Origin: DAOTTW01 sp034437615
GTDB taxonomy: Bacteria > Chloroflexota > Anaerolineae > Aggregatilineales > Phototrophicaceae
Direction of reading: 5' to 3'
Assembly (NCBI GenBank): GCA_034437615.1
Contig: DAOTTW010000426.1
Location: 1 to 10,587, forward strand
DNA length: 10,587 nt
Shown: positions 1 to 6,546 of the stretch, in pieces
Numbering within the stretch: the stretch's first letter is position 1
Layout of the letters: each line of letters begins with the position of its first letter
Program-made: the position numbers and the translations under genes
The notes under the pieces: generated by a model
Told to the model about the DNA's origin: nothing
The model's database searches: none
What the model saw: the letters and a program-made list of their open reading frames with translations, nothing else

Positions 1-690
1 GCCGCGCTCAACATCAGCTTCATCCAGGCCAAACTGCGCCAATTCTTCGAGCGGCAGATACAAGCGCCCGTTGCGCCAGTCCTCGCCTACATCGCGCAGG
101 ATGTTGGTCAATTGCAAGGCCACACCCAGGCGCACCGCATACGGCAACGCATCCGCACCCTGAAAGCCAACGATATGCATGGCCATCAAGCCAACGGTTG
201 ACGCAACGCCGTATGAGTATTCAGCCAATTCATCGAACGTCTGATAGCGTTGCTGACGCGCATCGCGCGCCACACCGTCGATGAGTTGCTGCGCATAACC
301 ACGCGGGATGTCAAAACGCATCTGTGCATCAGCCCACGCAAGGCACACAGGCTGATCTTGCACCGGGCATTCTGTCATAACAAGCTGCTGCCATTCGCGT
401 AGCTCACTCACACCCTGTTCGCTGTCCTTAGCCGGGTCGTCAACGATGTCATCCGTGATGCGGCAGAAGGCGTACAGCGCACGCGCCGCCAAACGCTTAT
501 CACGCGGCAACAACGCCGACGCCAGATAAAACGTTTTGCTGTGTCGGCGCGTCATCACCTCACATACACGGTAAGCCTCGCGCAGGTCGCGGCTGTTTGT
601 CTCAACGCGACCCTGCATACTCTGGCTATCAAGGGCTTCTTGCGCCGCCGTCAGCAAACGCACTTCCCAGGGTTGTTGTAGCAAACTCAT
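1..690 (-). CDS. crtB: Phytoene synthase CrtB, C-terminus cut by window edge
   Basis: Condenses two geranylgeranyl diphosphates head to head to 15-cis-phytoene, the first committed step of C40 carotenoid synthesis. Translating the minus strand from the ATG at 688-690 gives 230 uninterrupted codons up to the window edge. Both Asp-rich motifs of the squalene/phytoene synthase family are present: DDIVDD at residues 80-85, preceded by YAFCRIT, and QLTNILRDVGEDW at 193-205 (D200, D204), followed by NGRLYLP. The YSYGVASTVGLM signature is at 158-169. Family members are about 290-310 residues, so some 60-80 C-terminal residues lie outside. The ATG overlaps the crtI stop by one base (TAATG), which implies translational coupling and decides the start. 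A squalene or diapophytoene synthase is possible from family alone, but the adjacent classical CrtI makes phytoene synthase the best call. Confidence 0.95.
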   Translation of the reverse strand, partial: MSLLQQPWEVRLLTAAQEALDSQSMQGRVETNSRDLREAYRVCEVMTRRHSKTFYLASALLPRDKRLAARALYAFCRITDDIVDDPAKDSEQGVSELREWQQLVMTECPVQDQPVCLAWADAQMRFDIPRGYAQQLIDGVARDARQQRYQTFDELAEYSYGVASTVGLMAMHIVGFQGADALPYAVRLGVALQLTNILRDVGEDWRNGRLYLPLEELAQFGLDEADVERG

Positions 691-2219
691 TACGCTGGTT
701 CTCGCACTTCTGGGGTTGGTTTTGATGAATAAGCGGTCTTTTTCGGTGCTGGGCCGATCAACTTCTCAGCGATGATCGAGCTTGACAGCACACCCGGTAA
801 CCCCGCGCCTGGATGCGTACCTGCCCCAACGAAGTAGAGGTTTTCAAAATCTTCAGAGCGGTTGTGCGGACGGAACCACGCCGATTGTGCCAGAATAGGC
901 TGCACCGAGAAGGCCGACCCCATGCGGCTGTTCAACGTCCCCTTGAAGTGCAGCGGGTCAATGTAGTGCTCCGCAACGATATTTTCCTGCAAGTCCGGCA
1001 GGTAATTATCCTCAAGGAACTGCATAACGGCATCACGATACGGTTCTGCGGCCTGCGTCCAATCAATACCCGAACCGAGATGCGGCACCGGCGACAGCAC
1101 ATAAAAGGCTTCGTGCCCTTCCGGGGCTATGGACGGGTCGGTGATCGTCGGCATATGCAAATACAACGAGAAATCCTGCGCGAGGTGCTTCTTAGAGAAG
1201 ATGTCATCCAGCAAGCCTCTGTAGCGCTCACTCAGGATAATGTTGTGGTGCGACAAGCCCTGATCGCGATACTGGCGCTTCGTGCCGAAGTAAATCACGA
1301 ATAGCGACATGCTCTGGCGCATCAGGTTCATTTTCGTGCGCAGGTATAGGCTCTGTTTCTTCTTCGGGATCATGTTGTCGTACACGAAACCGACATCCGC
1401 GTTTGCCACAACATGATCCGCCTTATGGATCGTACCATCCTTCAGCACGACGCCAGTGGTGCGCTTGCCTTCTACCAGGATTTCGTCAACTTCGGCGTTG
1501 AGGTGGATGCCGCCGCCGAGTTCACGGAACAGCTTCTCCATACCGTCGACAATCGCGCCCGTGCCACCCATCGCGTAATGCACGCCCCATTCACGCTCAA
1601 GATAATGAATCATGGCATAAATCGAGGGCGAGTCAAACGGGTTACCGCCGATCAGCAACGGGTGAAACGAGAACACGCGCCGCAAGAATTCGTTCTTCAC
1701 GAATTTCGACGCATACTGGTAGACGCTCAAATACGATTGCAGCCGCATCAGATCGGGCACGACGCGCAACATATCGCCAACAGACAGAAACGGCTGATCT
1801 GCCAATTCAACGAAGCCCTTGTCGAAGATGGCTTTCGTCGTGCGCATAAACGCCCGATAGCCCTCTTTGTCGCTTGGCTGCCACTTTTCGATCTGGCTCA
1901 GGATGAATTCTTCATCACCGTTGTAGCTGAACGCCTTACCGTTGTGGTCAAAAATCTTGTAGAAGGGGTCGCAGGGCACGAGTTCGAAGTAATCTTCGCG
2001 GCGCTTACCTGCGGTTGCCCAGATGTCGTCAAACATAAAGGGAGCCGTGATGACTGTCGGCCCGCCATCGAATTTAAACCCGTTAACGTCGTAAACATAG
2101 GCACGACCACCGAGCTTATCGCGCTTCTCAAAAATTTCGACATCGTGGCCCTTAGCGGCTAGCCGAATAGCTGCCCCTAAACCACCAAAACCGCTACCGA
2201 TTACGATCACTTTCGACAT
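690..2219 (-). CDS. crtI: Phytoene desaturase CrtI (FAD-dependent)
   Basis: Membrane-associated flavoprotein that desaturates phytoene stepwise, probably to lycopene or neurosporene. The 509-residue length is normal for CrtI. The N-terminal Rossmann motif GSGFGG is at residues 8-13, followed by the acidic FEK (29-32) and GGRA (37-40). The C-terminal FAD-contact signature VGAGTHPGAGLPG is at about 464-476. The middle carries hallmark CrtI stretches such as FHPLLIGGNPFDSPSIYA, HYLEREWGV and AMGGTGA, and QSAWFRPHNR lies before the C-terminal motif. I chose the ATG at 2217-2219. The reading frame stays open 48 codons further upstream, but that extension is low-complexity and Cys-rich, and the Rossmann motif starts immediately after this Met. 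An AAGAAAG tract about 10 bases upstream is a weak ribosome binding site. The gene is followed directly by crtB in the overlap TAATG. The number of desaturation steps cannot be read from sequence. Confidence 0.95.
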   Translation of the reverse strand: MSKVIVIGSGFGGLGAAIRLAAKGHDVEIFEKRDKLGGRAYVYDVNGFKFDGGPTVITAPFMFDDIWATAGKRREDYFELVPCDPFYKIFDHNGKAFSYNGDEEFILSQIEKWQPSDKEGYRAFMRTTKAIFDKGFVELADQPFLSVGDMLRVVPDLMRLQSYLSVYQYASKFVKNEFLRRVFSFHPLLIGGNPFDSPSIYAMIHYLEREWGVHYAMGGTGAIVDGMEKLFRELGGGIHLNAEVDEILVEGKRTTGVVLKDGTIHKADHVVANADVGFVYDNMIPKKKQSLYLRTKMNLMRQSMSLFVIYFGTKRQYRDQGLSHHNIILSERYRGLLDDIFSKKHLAQDFSLYLHMPTITDPSIAPEGHEAFYVLSPVPHLGSGIDWTQAAEPYRDAVMQFLEDNYLPDLQENIVAEHYIDPLHFKGTLNSRMGSAFSVQPILAQSAWFRPHNRSEDFENLYFVGAGTHPGAGLPGVLSSSIIAEKLIGPAPKKTAYSSKPTPEVREPA

Positions 2220-2261
2220 TTTAACACACTTTCTTGTTGTACAGATACTTTTACAGTTATG

Positions 2262-2292
2262 CCTACATGCGCAAAGCACGGCATGAGGTAGG
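2262..2292 (-). other. Imperfect hairpin in crtI 5' leader
   Basis: On the minus strand, CCTACCTCATGC and GCATGTAGG flank a 10-base loop. They pair CATGC/GCATG plus CCTA/TAGG, with a three-base bulge. It lies about 43-73 bases before the crtI ATG and would be in the leader if the candidate promoter just upstream is real. No U-run follows it, so it does not look like an intrinsic terminator. Function unknown. Confidence 0.3.
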
Positions 2293-2304
2293 TATGAAAG
2301 TGCT

Positions 2305-2341
2305 ATTAAACAGTATGCAACTGCATATAGGTCACCTGACC
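2305..2341 (-). promoter_or_regulatory. Candidate MerR-type promoter/operator of crtI
   Basis: Read on the minus strand, GTGACC (2330-2335, 4 of 6 to TTGACA) and TTTAAT (2305-2310, 5 of 6 to TATAAT) are separated by exactly 19 bases. The spacer holds the perfect palindrome TATGCA-GT-TGCATA (2314-2327), centred within half a base of the spacer midpoint. A second palindrome, GGTCA-GG-TGACC (2330-2341), overlaps the -35 element. A 19-base spacer bearing a dyad is the known layout of MerR-family promoters, and MerR-family light regulators (CarH/LitR) control carotenoid genes in several bacteria. Assignment here is inferred from layout only; no regulator gene is in the window. Confidence 0.35.
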
Positions 2342-2369
2342 CACACTGCGAATAGCTCGCCACACATGG

Positions 2370-3002
2370 CTACAGGTCGAGGTCAATGCCCTCGCCCTTA
2401 TCATACTGCGTAATGATGGCTTTCGCGATAGCAATCGGCTCTTTGGCATCATCTGGCATATTGATCGACACATGATCCCAGAAGCCCGTATCTACCGCGC
2501 CAGGTCGTACCAACGTGAAGTTCATGCGGCGGTTTTCTTTGCGCAGGATGTTTACCAATTCGGCCAGACCAGCCTTCGACACCGTATATGGCCCGAATTT
2601 CGGAAAGCGAATGTGATCGACATACGCGCCGATAAACGTCATGTGGCCGCCCTTCGGCATCAGCGGCAAACCGTGCAGCGCCGCCAGAAAAGCACCCGTC
2701 AGGTTAGAATCCACCGTCAAACGCCATTCATCCAGCGTCATCTTGTCCATCTTCTGAAAAACCAGCGTCCCCGCCGCAAACACAGCCAGGTTGATTTCGC
2801 CCGCCTCTTGTGCTGCGAAACGTGCGACCTCTTCAAAGCTTTGCTCAGAACTGGCCTCAAATTCGTAAACCGCATCCGCGACAGCCGGCACATTCTCCGT
2901 GCTGCGTGCCGCCGCATAGACCGACCAACCCGCTTCTTTCAATTCCGTCACAAGCGCCCGACCCATACCGCCGGAAGCGCCCCAAATCAGTGCATTCGGC
3001 AT
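2370..3002 (-). CDS. Short-chain dehydrogenase/reductase with atypical active site
   Basis: A 210-residue protein with the classical SDR order. Gly-rich nucleotide-binding motif GASGGMG is at residues 8-14, with AAR (31-33) after beta-2 favouring NADP(H). FAAG (75-78) replaces the usual NNAG, DSNLTGAF is at 98-105 (catalytic-tetrad Asn N100), YTVSK at 139-143 (Y139, K143), and RPGAVDTG at 166-173. The catalytic Ser expected about 13 residues before the Tyr is absent: the stretch reads TFIGAYVDH, with Ala at 126 and no Ser or Thr in 123-138. It is somewhat shorter than typical SDRs (about 250), ending soon after the RPG motif. Start ATG at 3000-3002 is preceded by an AGGG tract. It lies 150 bases upstream of crtI on the same strand. 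Substrate unknown; a pigment-related alcohol or ketone is only a guess from context. Confidence 0.85.
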   Translation of the reverse strand: MPNALIWGASGGMGRALVTELKEAGWSVYAAARSTENVPAVADAVYEFEASSEQSFEEVARFAAQEAGEINLAVFAAGTLVFQKMDKMTLDEWRLTVDSNLTGAFLAALHGLPLMPKGGHMTFIGAYVDHIRFPKFGPYTVSKAGLAELVNILRKENRRMNFTLVRPGAVDTGFWDHVSINMPDDAKEPIAIAKAIITQYDKGEGIDLDL

Positions 3003-3053
3003 CGTTGCCCATCCCTGTAAGACTCACACACGTCAATCAATGCAGTCTTCAGT

Positions 3054-3079
3054 GTAAGCGGGGGCAGTAAGCACGGGGT
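3054..3079 (+). repeat. Two imperfect 13-base direct repeats
   Basis: GTAAGCGGGGGCA is followed immediately by GTAAGCACGGGGT, identical at 9 of 13 positions with a perfect GTAAGC core. Further TGTAAG and GTAAAG fragments lie on either side. Repeats on one face of the helix could be regulator sites in the divergent gap, but the units are short and degenerate. Confidence 0.3.
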
Positions 3080-3198
3080 AAAGTCGGTTTTAGGGCGTGA
3101 TAAGCGTCAGGATGGCCACCTGTTAACCACTCAGAACGCTGTCAACTCACTTTTACGCTTGCCTCATGTCCGTGCATTACACTGCTTCGCACTTTGTT

Positions 3199-3204
3199 AA
3201 GGAG
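3199..3204 (+). promoter_or_regulatory. Shine-Dalgarno of the right-hand unit
   Basis: AAGGAG lies ten bases before the ATG at 3215. It is the strongest ribosome binding site in the window and selects that ATG over an in-frame TTG at 3194, which precedes the Shine-Dalgarno and would place it inside the gene. Confidence 0.7.
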
Positions 3205-3214
3205 TTCATCGCAG

Positions 3215-4063
3215 ATGGTGCCGCAATTCAGACAGCTTTTTCAAGGTGAAGAACATCAGGCATTTACGTGGAGTGGCAACGATCATGGTGTGGTGCTCGT
3301 ACACGGTTTCCCTGGCACCCCAGCGGAAATGCATCCTCTGGCCATCATGATGCATGAAGCAGGCTGGACCGTGCAGGGTGTGCTGCTGCCCGGTTTCGGC
3401 GCGGAAATAGACACACTGGCCACACGCACAACCCAACACTGGGCCAGCGCAATCGACGCCGCCATCCGACAAACTGCCAAGCAATGCAAGCATGTGGTGC
3501 TTGTTGGCCTTTCGATGGGCGCTGCACTGGCGATACAGGCCACATCACGCCATGCCGATAAAATCAGTGCGCTCGTCCTATTAGCACCCTTCTGGCAGAT
3601 CAAACACGTATTGTGGCATTCACTGCCCGTGTTACGCTTCGCGGTGCCACAGTTCAAGCCGTTTCAGCTTTTCAAGCCGGATTTCACCGACCCCGAAACA
3701 CGCAAAGGCATTCGCACTTACCTACCCGAAGCCGATTTAGACGATCCCGACGTGCAACGGAGCATCCTTGATTTCGCCATCCCGACGCAGGTCATCAATC
3801 AGATTCGCATTGCGGGCAGCAATGGCCATAGTTGCGCACCACAGGTCAAAGCACCCACGCTGATTATCCAGGGCACAGAGGATGACCTCGTACAACCTGA
3901 CCTGACCCGCGAACTGAGCAAACGCTTTTCCGGCATCGTCCGCTATACTGAAGTGTCGGGTGGCCATGACCTGCTCAACACGGAGAAAGCCGCGTGGCCA
4001 AACATCCAGCGCACACTACGCGAGTTCTTACACACGCATCAGTTAGGAAATACGTCATGGTAG
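3215..4063 (+). CDS. Alpha/beta hydrolase, carboxylesterase or monoacylglycerol-lipase type
   Basis: A 282-residue serine hydrolase resembling Est30-like carboxylesterases and bacterial monoglyceride lipases. The oxyanion-hole strand reads VLVHGFPGTPAEM at residues 27-39, the nucleophile elbow GLSMG at 98-102 (S100), the acid is in GTEDDLV (D223 most likely) and the His in SGGHDLL (H251). All three triad members are therefore visible. A cap region of about residues 125-185 separates the nucleophile from the acid. There is no signal peptide, so it is probably cytoplasmic. First gene of the plus-strand unit, with a strong AAGGAG upstream. Its stop overlaps the next start by seven bases, implying co-translation. 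In a pigment operon it might remove or process acyl esters, but that is speculation; the reaction is known only as ester or thioester hydrolysis. Confidence 0.85.
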   Translation: MVPQFRQLFQGEEHQAFTWSGNDHGVVLVHGFPGTPAEMHPLAIMMHEAGWTVQGVLLPGFGAEIDTLATRTTQHWASAIDAAIRQTAKQCKHVVLVGLSMGAALAIQATSRHADKISALVLLAPFWQIKHVLWHSLPVLRFAVPQFKPFQLFKPDFTDPETRKGIRTYLPEADLDDPDVQRSILDFAIPTQVINQIRIAGSNGHSCAPQVKAPTLIIQGTEDDLVQPDLTRELSKRFSGIVRYTEVSGGHDLLNTEKAAWPNIQRTLREFLHTHQLGNTSW

Positions 4064-5076
4064 GCTTCCTCAGCGAAAAGATGAATCCCGCCCTCTATCA
4101 CGGTAAGGGGCGCAAGGCACCATTCTTCGAGGGTTGGTATTACAAGCTCGTCACTGCCGACGAGAAGCACCGCTATGCGTTTATCCCAGGTGTTTTCATC
4201 AACCAGGACGCGCAAAAAACGCATTCGTTCGTGCAGGTGCTCAACGGCGCAGAAGCCACAAGCACCTATCATCGCTTCAAGCGCTTCGAGGCCGCTGATG
4301 ACCACTATCGCGTCGAAGTCGGGGATGGCAATAGCTTCTGGCTCGATGGCTTCAAGGTCAATATCGCAGACGAGCAAGCCAGCATTCAAGGCGAAATTCA
4401 CCTGAAAGGCATGAAGCCCTGGCCCGTCACACCATTCTCACTGGGTTACATGGGCTGGTTGGGCTGGATACCGCAGCAGCAATGCTATCACGGTGTACTC
4501 AGCATGGACCATGAGCTAGCAGGCACGCTCACCATCAACGGCGAAACGATTGATTTCACGGGTGGGCGCGGCTACATGGAAAAGGATTGGGGTAAATCCT
4601 TCCCCAAAGGCTACATCTGGATGCAAAGCAACCACTTCGATACACCCGGCGTTTCGCTCACCGGCTCTATCGCCACTGTTCCGGCGCTGGGCAGCAATGC
4701 GACGGGCTTCGGCTATGGCCTGCTCTACGATGGTGAACTCTACAAGCTAGCGACCTACAACCGCTCAGCAGTTGATTATCTGACCGTCACCGATACCACC
4801 GTCGAGCTAGCCGTGTTCAACAGCAAGCACGAACTGCGCATCACAGCCAGTCGTGCCGATGGTGGCCTGCTCAAAGGCCCACAACTAGACGACATGAGCC
4901 AGCGCGTCGTTGAATCCATGTCCGCAACCGTCGAAGTACGCCTGAGCCGCCTGGACACCATGCGCCGCTACCCGATCTTTCATGGTGCAGGCCGTAATAT
5001 GGCCCTGGAAGTCGTCGGTGATCTGAGCCGCATCAAAAAAACCAAAAAAGACACTGAAGCAGCACCACAATCGTAA
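4057..5076 (+). CDS. Tocopherol cyclase family protein (lipocalin-like)
   Basis: A 339-residue protein matching the plant and cyanobacterial tocopherol cyclase (VTE1) family, related in fold to the CrtC carotenoid hydratase/AttH group. Recognised stretches: LYHGKGRKAPFFEGWYYKLV (13-32), KTHSFVQV (54-61), the family core GYMEKDWGKSFP (172-183) and YIWMQSNHF (186-194). In plants the enzyme closes the chromanol ring of tocopherols. No other tocopherol gene is visible here, so that substrate is doubtful. I chose the ATG at 4057, which has AGGA eight bases upstream and overlaps the previous stop by seven bases. An in-frame upstream GTG would add 21 residues unlike the family. The C-terminal KKTKKDTEAAPQS is a charged non-conserved tail. 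In this cluster it might hydrate or cyclise a carotenoid or quinone end; this is inference. Confidence 0.85.
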   Translation: MVGFLSEKMNPALYHGKGRKAPFFEGWYYKLVTADEKHRYAFIPGVFINQDAQKTHSFVQVLNGAEATSTYHRFKRFEAADDHYRVEVGDGNSFWLDGFKVNIADEQASIQGEIHLKGMKPWPVTPFSLGYMGWLGWIPQQQCYHGVLSMDHELAGTLTINGETIDFTGGRGYMEKDWGKSFPKGYIWMQSNHFDTPGVSLTGSIATVPALGSNATGFGYGLLYDGELYKLATYNRSAVDYLTVTDTTVELAVFNSKHELRITASRADGGLLKGPQLDDMSQRVVESMSATVEVRLSRLDTMRRYPIFHGAGRNMALEVVGDLSRIKKTKKDTEAAPQS

Positions 5077-5101
5077 ACCGTCCACATATCCCAAAGCAGC
5101 T

Positions 5102-5902
5102 ATGATAAATCGCGCTACTTTCACACGTTACCTACCCTACACACCCGAAGACCGCATCACCTACGCCCTCATTGCGGCCTGGGTACTGTCCATGATTACG
5201 TTGCCGATTGCCCGCTGGACGTTTGGCGACCAGGTTATCCCCATTGGCGTCAACCTCAGCACCGTGTTGCAGGCCTGCGCCGTGTTTTTCATCGTGCAGC
5301 AGCGTTGGGGCTTGCGGCGCACGGGCCTTGCTTTCGTGGTCGTCGCTATCGTCACCTGGGGCGCAGAAGTCATCGGCTCATCAACGGGCTTTCCCTTCGG
5401 CATCTACGAATACACGGACGTGTTGCAGCCGCAGGTCGCACATGTGCCGCTGCTGATTCCGGCAGCGTGGTTCATGCTGTTGCCGTCGTCCTGGGTGATG
5501 GCACAGCTTATCGTCGGTGAGAAGCGCCACACATGGCCGCAGCGCCTCGCGTTCGGTGGCGTCAGCGCTGTTGCACTCACGGCCTGGGATTTGTTCCTCG
5601 ATCCACAGATGGTCAGTTGGAACTTCTGGCAATGGGCAGAGAACGGCGCATACTTCGGCATCCCGCTACAGAATTATTTCGGCTGGCTGCTCGTCGCTGC
5701 TATCGTGACCCTGCTCGTAAATCCAGCGCGTCTACCTATCTTCCCGTTAGTGCTGATATACGGCACGGTCTGCTGCTTGCAAACCATCGGGCAGGCGGTC
5801 TTCTGGGGTCAACCGGGTCCGGCGCTGTTCGGTTTCCTGGGTATGGGTGGCGTGATGCTGGTCGCGTATCTGCGTTGGCGTGCATCTGCTGGGGTCAAGT
5901 AA
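5102..5902 (+). CDS. cruF: CruF-type carotenoid 1',2'-hydratase, integral membrane
   Basis: Adds water across the C-1',2' double bond of a psi (acyclic) carotenoid end, giving a tertiary hydroxyl that can be glycosylated. The 266-residue protein has about seven or eight hydrophobic segments. It carries the signatures of the CruF/bisanhydrobacterioruberin hydratase family: GSSTGFPFGIYEYTD at 92-106, AWDLFLDPQM at 161-170, and NGAYFGIPLQNYFGW at 181-195. Conserved acidic residues E89, D163 and D167 sit in or beside membrane segments. A 25-base gap separates it from the gene before, and its stop lies four bases before the next start. The ribosome binding site is weak. CruF acting with a glycosyltransferase and CrtD is established for myxoxanthophyll-type pathways, and all three occur in this operon. 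The exact substrate (lycopene or a monocyclic carotene) is not determinable here. Confidence 0.9.
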   Translation: MINRATFTRYLPYTPEDRITYALIAAWVLSMITLPIARWTFGDQVIPIGVNLSTVLQACAVFFIVQQRWGLRRTGLAFVVVAIVTWGAEVIGSSTGFPFGIYEYTDVLQPQVAHVPLLIPAAWFMLLPSSWVMAQLIVGEKRHTWPQRLAFGGVSAVALTAWDLFLDPQMVSWNFWQWAENGAYFGIPLQNYFGWLLVAAIVTLLVNPARLPIFPLVLIYGTVCCLQTIGQAVFWGQPGPALFGFLGMGGVMLVAYLRWRASAGVK

Positions 5903-5906
5903 CACG

Positions 5907-6539
5907 ATGCTGCTTCTATGGGTCGCCATCACCTATTTTATCAGCAGCATCCCCTTTTCGGTGCTGATTGGTCGTGTGCTGCTTGGCGTCAACATCCGCG
6001 AATACGGCGATGGCAACCCCGGCGCAACCAACGTACTGCGTGCATCTGGTAATGTGCCCCTGTTTGTAATCTCTTTCCTGTTGGATGGCTTCAAAAGCCT
6101 GATTCCTGTTGCCATCGCACATTGGCTGGTCGGCATCACAGGCTATGACATCGTGCTGGTAGCGCTCGCGGGCATCCTCGGCCACTCGTTTTCGCTGTTT
6201 CTGGGCTTCAGTGGCGGTAAAGCCATCGCAGCCACATTCGGCGTCTGGGCAGCGCTTACAGTCTGGGAGGCACCGACATTTATGGGCTTACTACTGCTCT
6301 ACTGGTATAAATCCGTTGAAGAGAGCAATTGGGCCGTTATCCTGATGCTGCTGAGTTTCCTGCTATATCTGCTGCTGACCATCAATGACAGCAGCCTGCT
6401 ACAGCGCGCCGATAACCATCTGCTGCTGCTATGGGCAGGCACCTTCGCCATCCTGCTGTTCAAGCACCGCGACGGACTCGGCCAGTTGCCGACGCCGAAA
6501 TATTGGTTGCCATTTATCCGCAAGCCGCAACAGGCGTAA
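5907..6539 (+). CDS. PlsY-family acyltransferase, divergent
   Basis: A 210-residue polytopic membrane protein of the PlsY family, which transfers acyl groups from acyl-phosphate to glycerol-3-phosphate at the membrane. Motif 1 SSIPFSVLIG is at 13-22, motif 2 GDGNPGATNVLR at 34-45, and motif 3 GHSFSLFLGFSGGKAIAATFG at 92-112. In motif 3 the usual FKGGKG core reads FSGGKA: the first Lys is Ser and the last Gly is Ala, a notable departure from housekeeping PlsY. The length is normal. ATG at 5907 is preferred over an in-frame GTG at 5880 inside cruF; GGGG lies 12 bases upstream. It is placed between cruF and the glycosyltransferase with gaps of four and seven bases, so it is surely co-transcribed with them. 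It could be an ordinary PlsY paralogue for phospholipid synthesis or, by context, an acyltransferase for the carotenoid glycoside. I leave the symbol blank for that reason. Confidence 0.85.
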   Translation: MLLLWVAITYFISSIPFSVLIGRVLLGVNIREYGDGNPGATNVLRASGNVPLFVISFLLDGFKSLIPVAIAHWLVGITGYDIVLVALAGILGHSFSLFLGFSGGKAIAATFGVWAALTVWEAPTFMGLLLLYWYKSVEESNWAVILMLLSFLLYLLLTINDSSLLQRADNHLLLLWAGTFAILLFKHRDGLGQLPTPKYWLPFIRKPQQA

Positions 6540-6546
6540 AGCACAC

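Larger units (their letters stand above)
3003..3214. promoter_or_regulatory. Divergent intergenic control region
   Basis: The only substantial non-coding gap between the two divergent units, so promoters for both should lie here. Seen on the plus strand: TACACT (3178-3183), a 4-of-6 -10 element about 31 bases before the right unit's ATG, without a convincing -35. On the minus strand: TTAACA (3121-3126) and TATCAC (3097-3102) at an 18-base spacing, and an isolated perfect TTGACA (3140-3145) with no matching -10. GTAAGC direct repeats lie at 3054-3079. No ORF in this gap is credible. Individual promoter assignments are weak, but the region's role is likely from gene layout. Confidence 0.55.

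Noticed and set aside
1413..2162. Long plus-strand open frame (249 codons) antisense to crtI
   Set aside because: It is fully antisense to a clearly conserved CrtI, has no recognisable motif and is probably a by-product of codon bias.
2262..2292. Hairpin upstream of crtI as a terminator for the SDR gene
   Set aside because: The stem is bulged and no U-run follows it in the direction of transcription.
2220..2363. 48-codon upstream extension of the crtI frame
   Set aside because: Cys-rich, not family-like, and it would cover the candidate promoter; the FAD motif begins directly after the internal Met at 2219.
2472..3020. Plus-strand open frame antisense to the SDR gene
   Set aside because: Arg- and His-rich translation without domain features, opposite a gene with intact SDR motifs.
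3140..3145. Perfect minus-strand TTGACA as a promoter for the SDR
   Set aside because: No acceptable -10 hexamer occurs 15-19 bases downstream on that strand, so the match may be chance.
5035..5049. A7 and A6 runs near the end of the tocopherol-cyclase-like gene as a slippage or frameshift site
   Set aside because: They encode a Lys-rich tail just before the stop; a shift there would change only a few non-conserved residues and no extended product is evident.
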